Program-made: the position numbers and the translations under genes
Part shown: positions 15,317 through 15,938 of the stretch, piece after piece
Numbering within the stretch: the stretch's first letter is position 1
How the letters are laid out: each line of letters starts with the position of its first letter
Notes under the pieces: model-generated
Database searches by the model: none
Told to the model about the DNA's origin: nothing
The model's input: only the letters and a program-made list of their open reading frames with translations
From: an uncultured Eubacterium sp.
Lineage (GTDB): Bacteria; Bacillota; Clostridia; Oscillospirales; Acutalibacteraceae
Assembly (NCBI GenBank): GCA_905233805.1
Contig: CAJOER010000028.1
Location: 9,908 to 25,845 of the forward strand
DNA length: 15,938 nt
Direction of reading: 5' to 3'

Positions 15317-15938
15317 TTATTCAACTACCCAGTAGTCAACCGTAAGGCATTTTGATTTATTGAGTTTTCTGATATCGGCGCCCTTTTGCGCGTTAATCAT
15401 TTTAAGCTTATTCTCTTTAAGCTGTTTGTAAACAGCGGCGTAATCTTCATCGTAATCGCCGTTTTCAATCTCTTTGCCTTCCTTATCGGTCTTGGTATTG
15501 CCCTCTTCGTCAAGTTCATACTTGTCAAGGCTCTTTCCCGTAACATAAATACAGTCGTTGGAACAATCGCCTACTAAGAAGGTTCCGCCCTTGAAATCGG
15601 CAAGAGCGAGTTTAACCGCGTTACCGTAATCGGTTACAACGCTTGCAAGGCAGTTAGACTTTGACCCCTCGTCTACGCCCGAACCGAAAGTATATACGGA
15701 ATAGTCAAAGTTGTCGCTTGCGCTGAAAATTGATTCCTCAACGGGGTTACCGCCGGCAAATACAACCTGAGTTCCGTCGTCGTACATTTTTTCAACGATA
15801 GAAGCAAAGCGGTCAACCATTTCAAAGGTAGTATGATAACAGTATTCATTATCCATTGAAATACCGGTTGAAAGTCCCTGATTGTCAACGTTTTCCCATT
15901 TATAGAACATATATCCTTCTTCAGGTGCGTCGGCAACA
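15317..15938 (-). CDS. Probable BMP-family substrate-binding protein, C-terminal part
   Basis: The frame is open to the right edge (residues VADAPEEGYMFYKW precede the first internal Met), so the N-terminus, including any lipoprotein signal, is outside the window. About 206 residues are visible. The segment with DDGTQVVFAGGNPVEESIF resembles the 'ga.vIf...gg' core of the basic membrane protein (BmpA/Med) family. The later YTFGSGVDEGSKSNCLASVV and DYGNAVKLALADFKGGTF match its 'GvD.dqs...l.Svvk' and 'a...al.d...G.f' elements. These proteins bind nucleosides or similar ligands for ABC importers. Near the C-terminus is a hydrophilic Asp/Glu/Lys/Asn-rich stretch (about DEEGNTKTDKEG), longer than usual. 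The call is based on pattern only; another periplasmic-binding-type protein is possible. Confidence 0.5.
   Translation of the reverse strand, partial: VADAPEEGYMFYKWENVDNQGLSTGISMDNEYCYHTTFEMVDRFASIVEKMYDDGTQVVFAGGNPVEESIFSASDNFDYSVYTFGSGVDEGSKSNCLASVVTDYGNAVKLALADFKGGTFLVGDCSNDCIYVTGKSLDKYELDEEGNTKTDKEGKEIENGDYDEDYAAVYKQLKENKLKMINAQKGADIRKLNKSKCLTVDYWVVE

Overview
The window reads as chromosomal DNA of a low-to-mid GC Firmicute of the class Clostridia, probably a gut Oscillospirales/Ruminococcaceae-type organism. The grounds are AT-rich sigma-A promoters of the TTGACA/TATAAT type, strong GGAGG ribosome sites, simple stem-plus-T-run terminators, and housekeeping genes closest to clostridial forms (RNase J, L9, DnaB, TilS, FtsH, phosphoglucomutase, a lipoprotein with a short AC-type lipobox). 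The species assignment is inference. No rRNA, tRNA, CRISPR array, insertion sequence or phage gene was seen.

Layout. (1) 1-2402, minus strand: a three-gene operon read from a clear promoter at 2374-2402, encoding an alpha-phosphoglucomutase (GTG start), a small NifU-type CxxC protein, and the N-terminal part of a probable GH38 alpha-mannosidase that runs off the left edge. (2) 2408-4857, minus: a single GPH/MelB-like MFS transporter with its own promoter and terminator and an unusual cytoplasmic tail of about 290 residues. (3) 4867-5116, minus: a compact unit that standard gene calling would miss, consisting of a strong promoter, a 5'-terminal RNA hairpin, a strong Shine-Dalgarno site, a 28-codon ORF and an intrinsic terminator. 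(4) 5194-7228, minus: an operon of a MIF-family protein, a Sir2 deacylase and a lipoprotein with a degenerate transglutaminase-like domain, the last two overlapping as TAATG. (5) 7264-7825, plus: family I inorganic pyrophosphatase, ending in a bidirectional terminator shared with the next operon. (6) 7858-14747, minus: a housekeeping operon rnj - rplI - dnaB - tilS - ftsH from one consensus promoter. Its last gene, ftsH, is broken by a frameshift that coincides with a loss of about 17 conserved residues next to the zinc site. (7) 14764-15288, plus: RNase HI and a second convergent terminator. (8) 15317-15938, minus: the C-terminal part of a probable BMP-family substrate-binding protein running off the right edge.

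How the genes fit together. Regions 1 and 2 suggest uptake and breakdown of mannose-containing glycans feeding hexose phosphate metabolism; the two promoters share an identical 12-bp extended -10 block. Region 6 joins RNA turnover, translation, replication, tRNA-Ile decoding and membrane proteolysis, as in related genomes, but without an hpt gene between tilS and ftsH. The least explained parts are the small-ORF unit at 4867-5116, the MIF-Sir2-pseudotransglutaminase operon, the transporter tail and the ftsH lesion.
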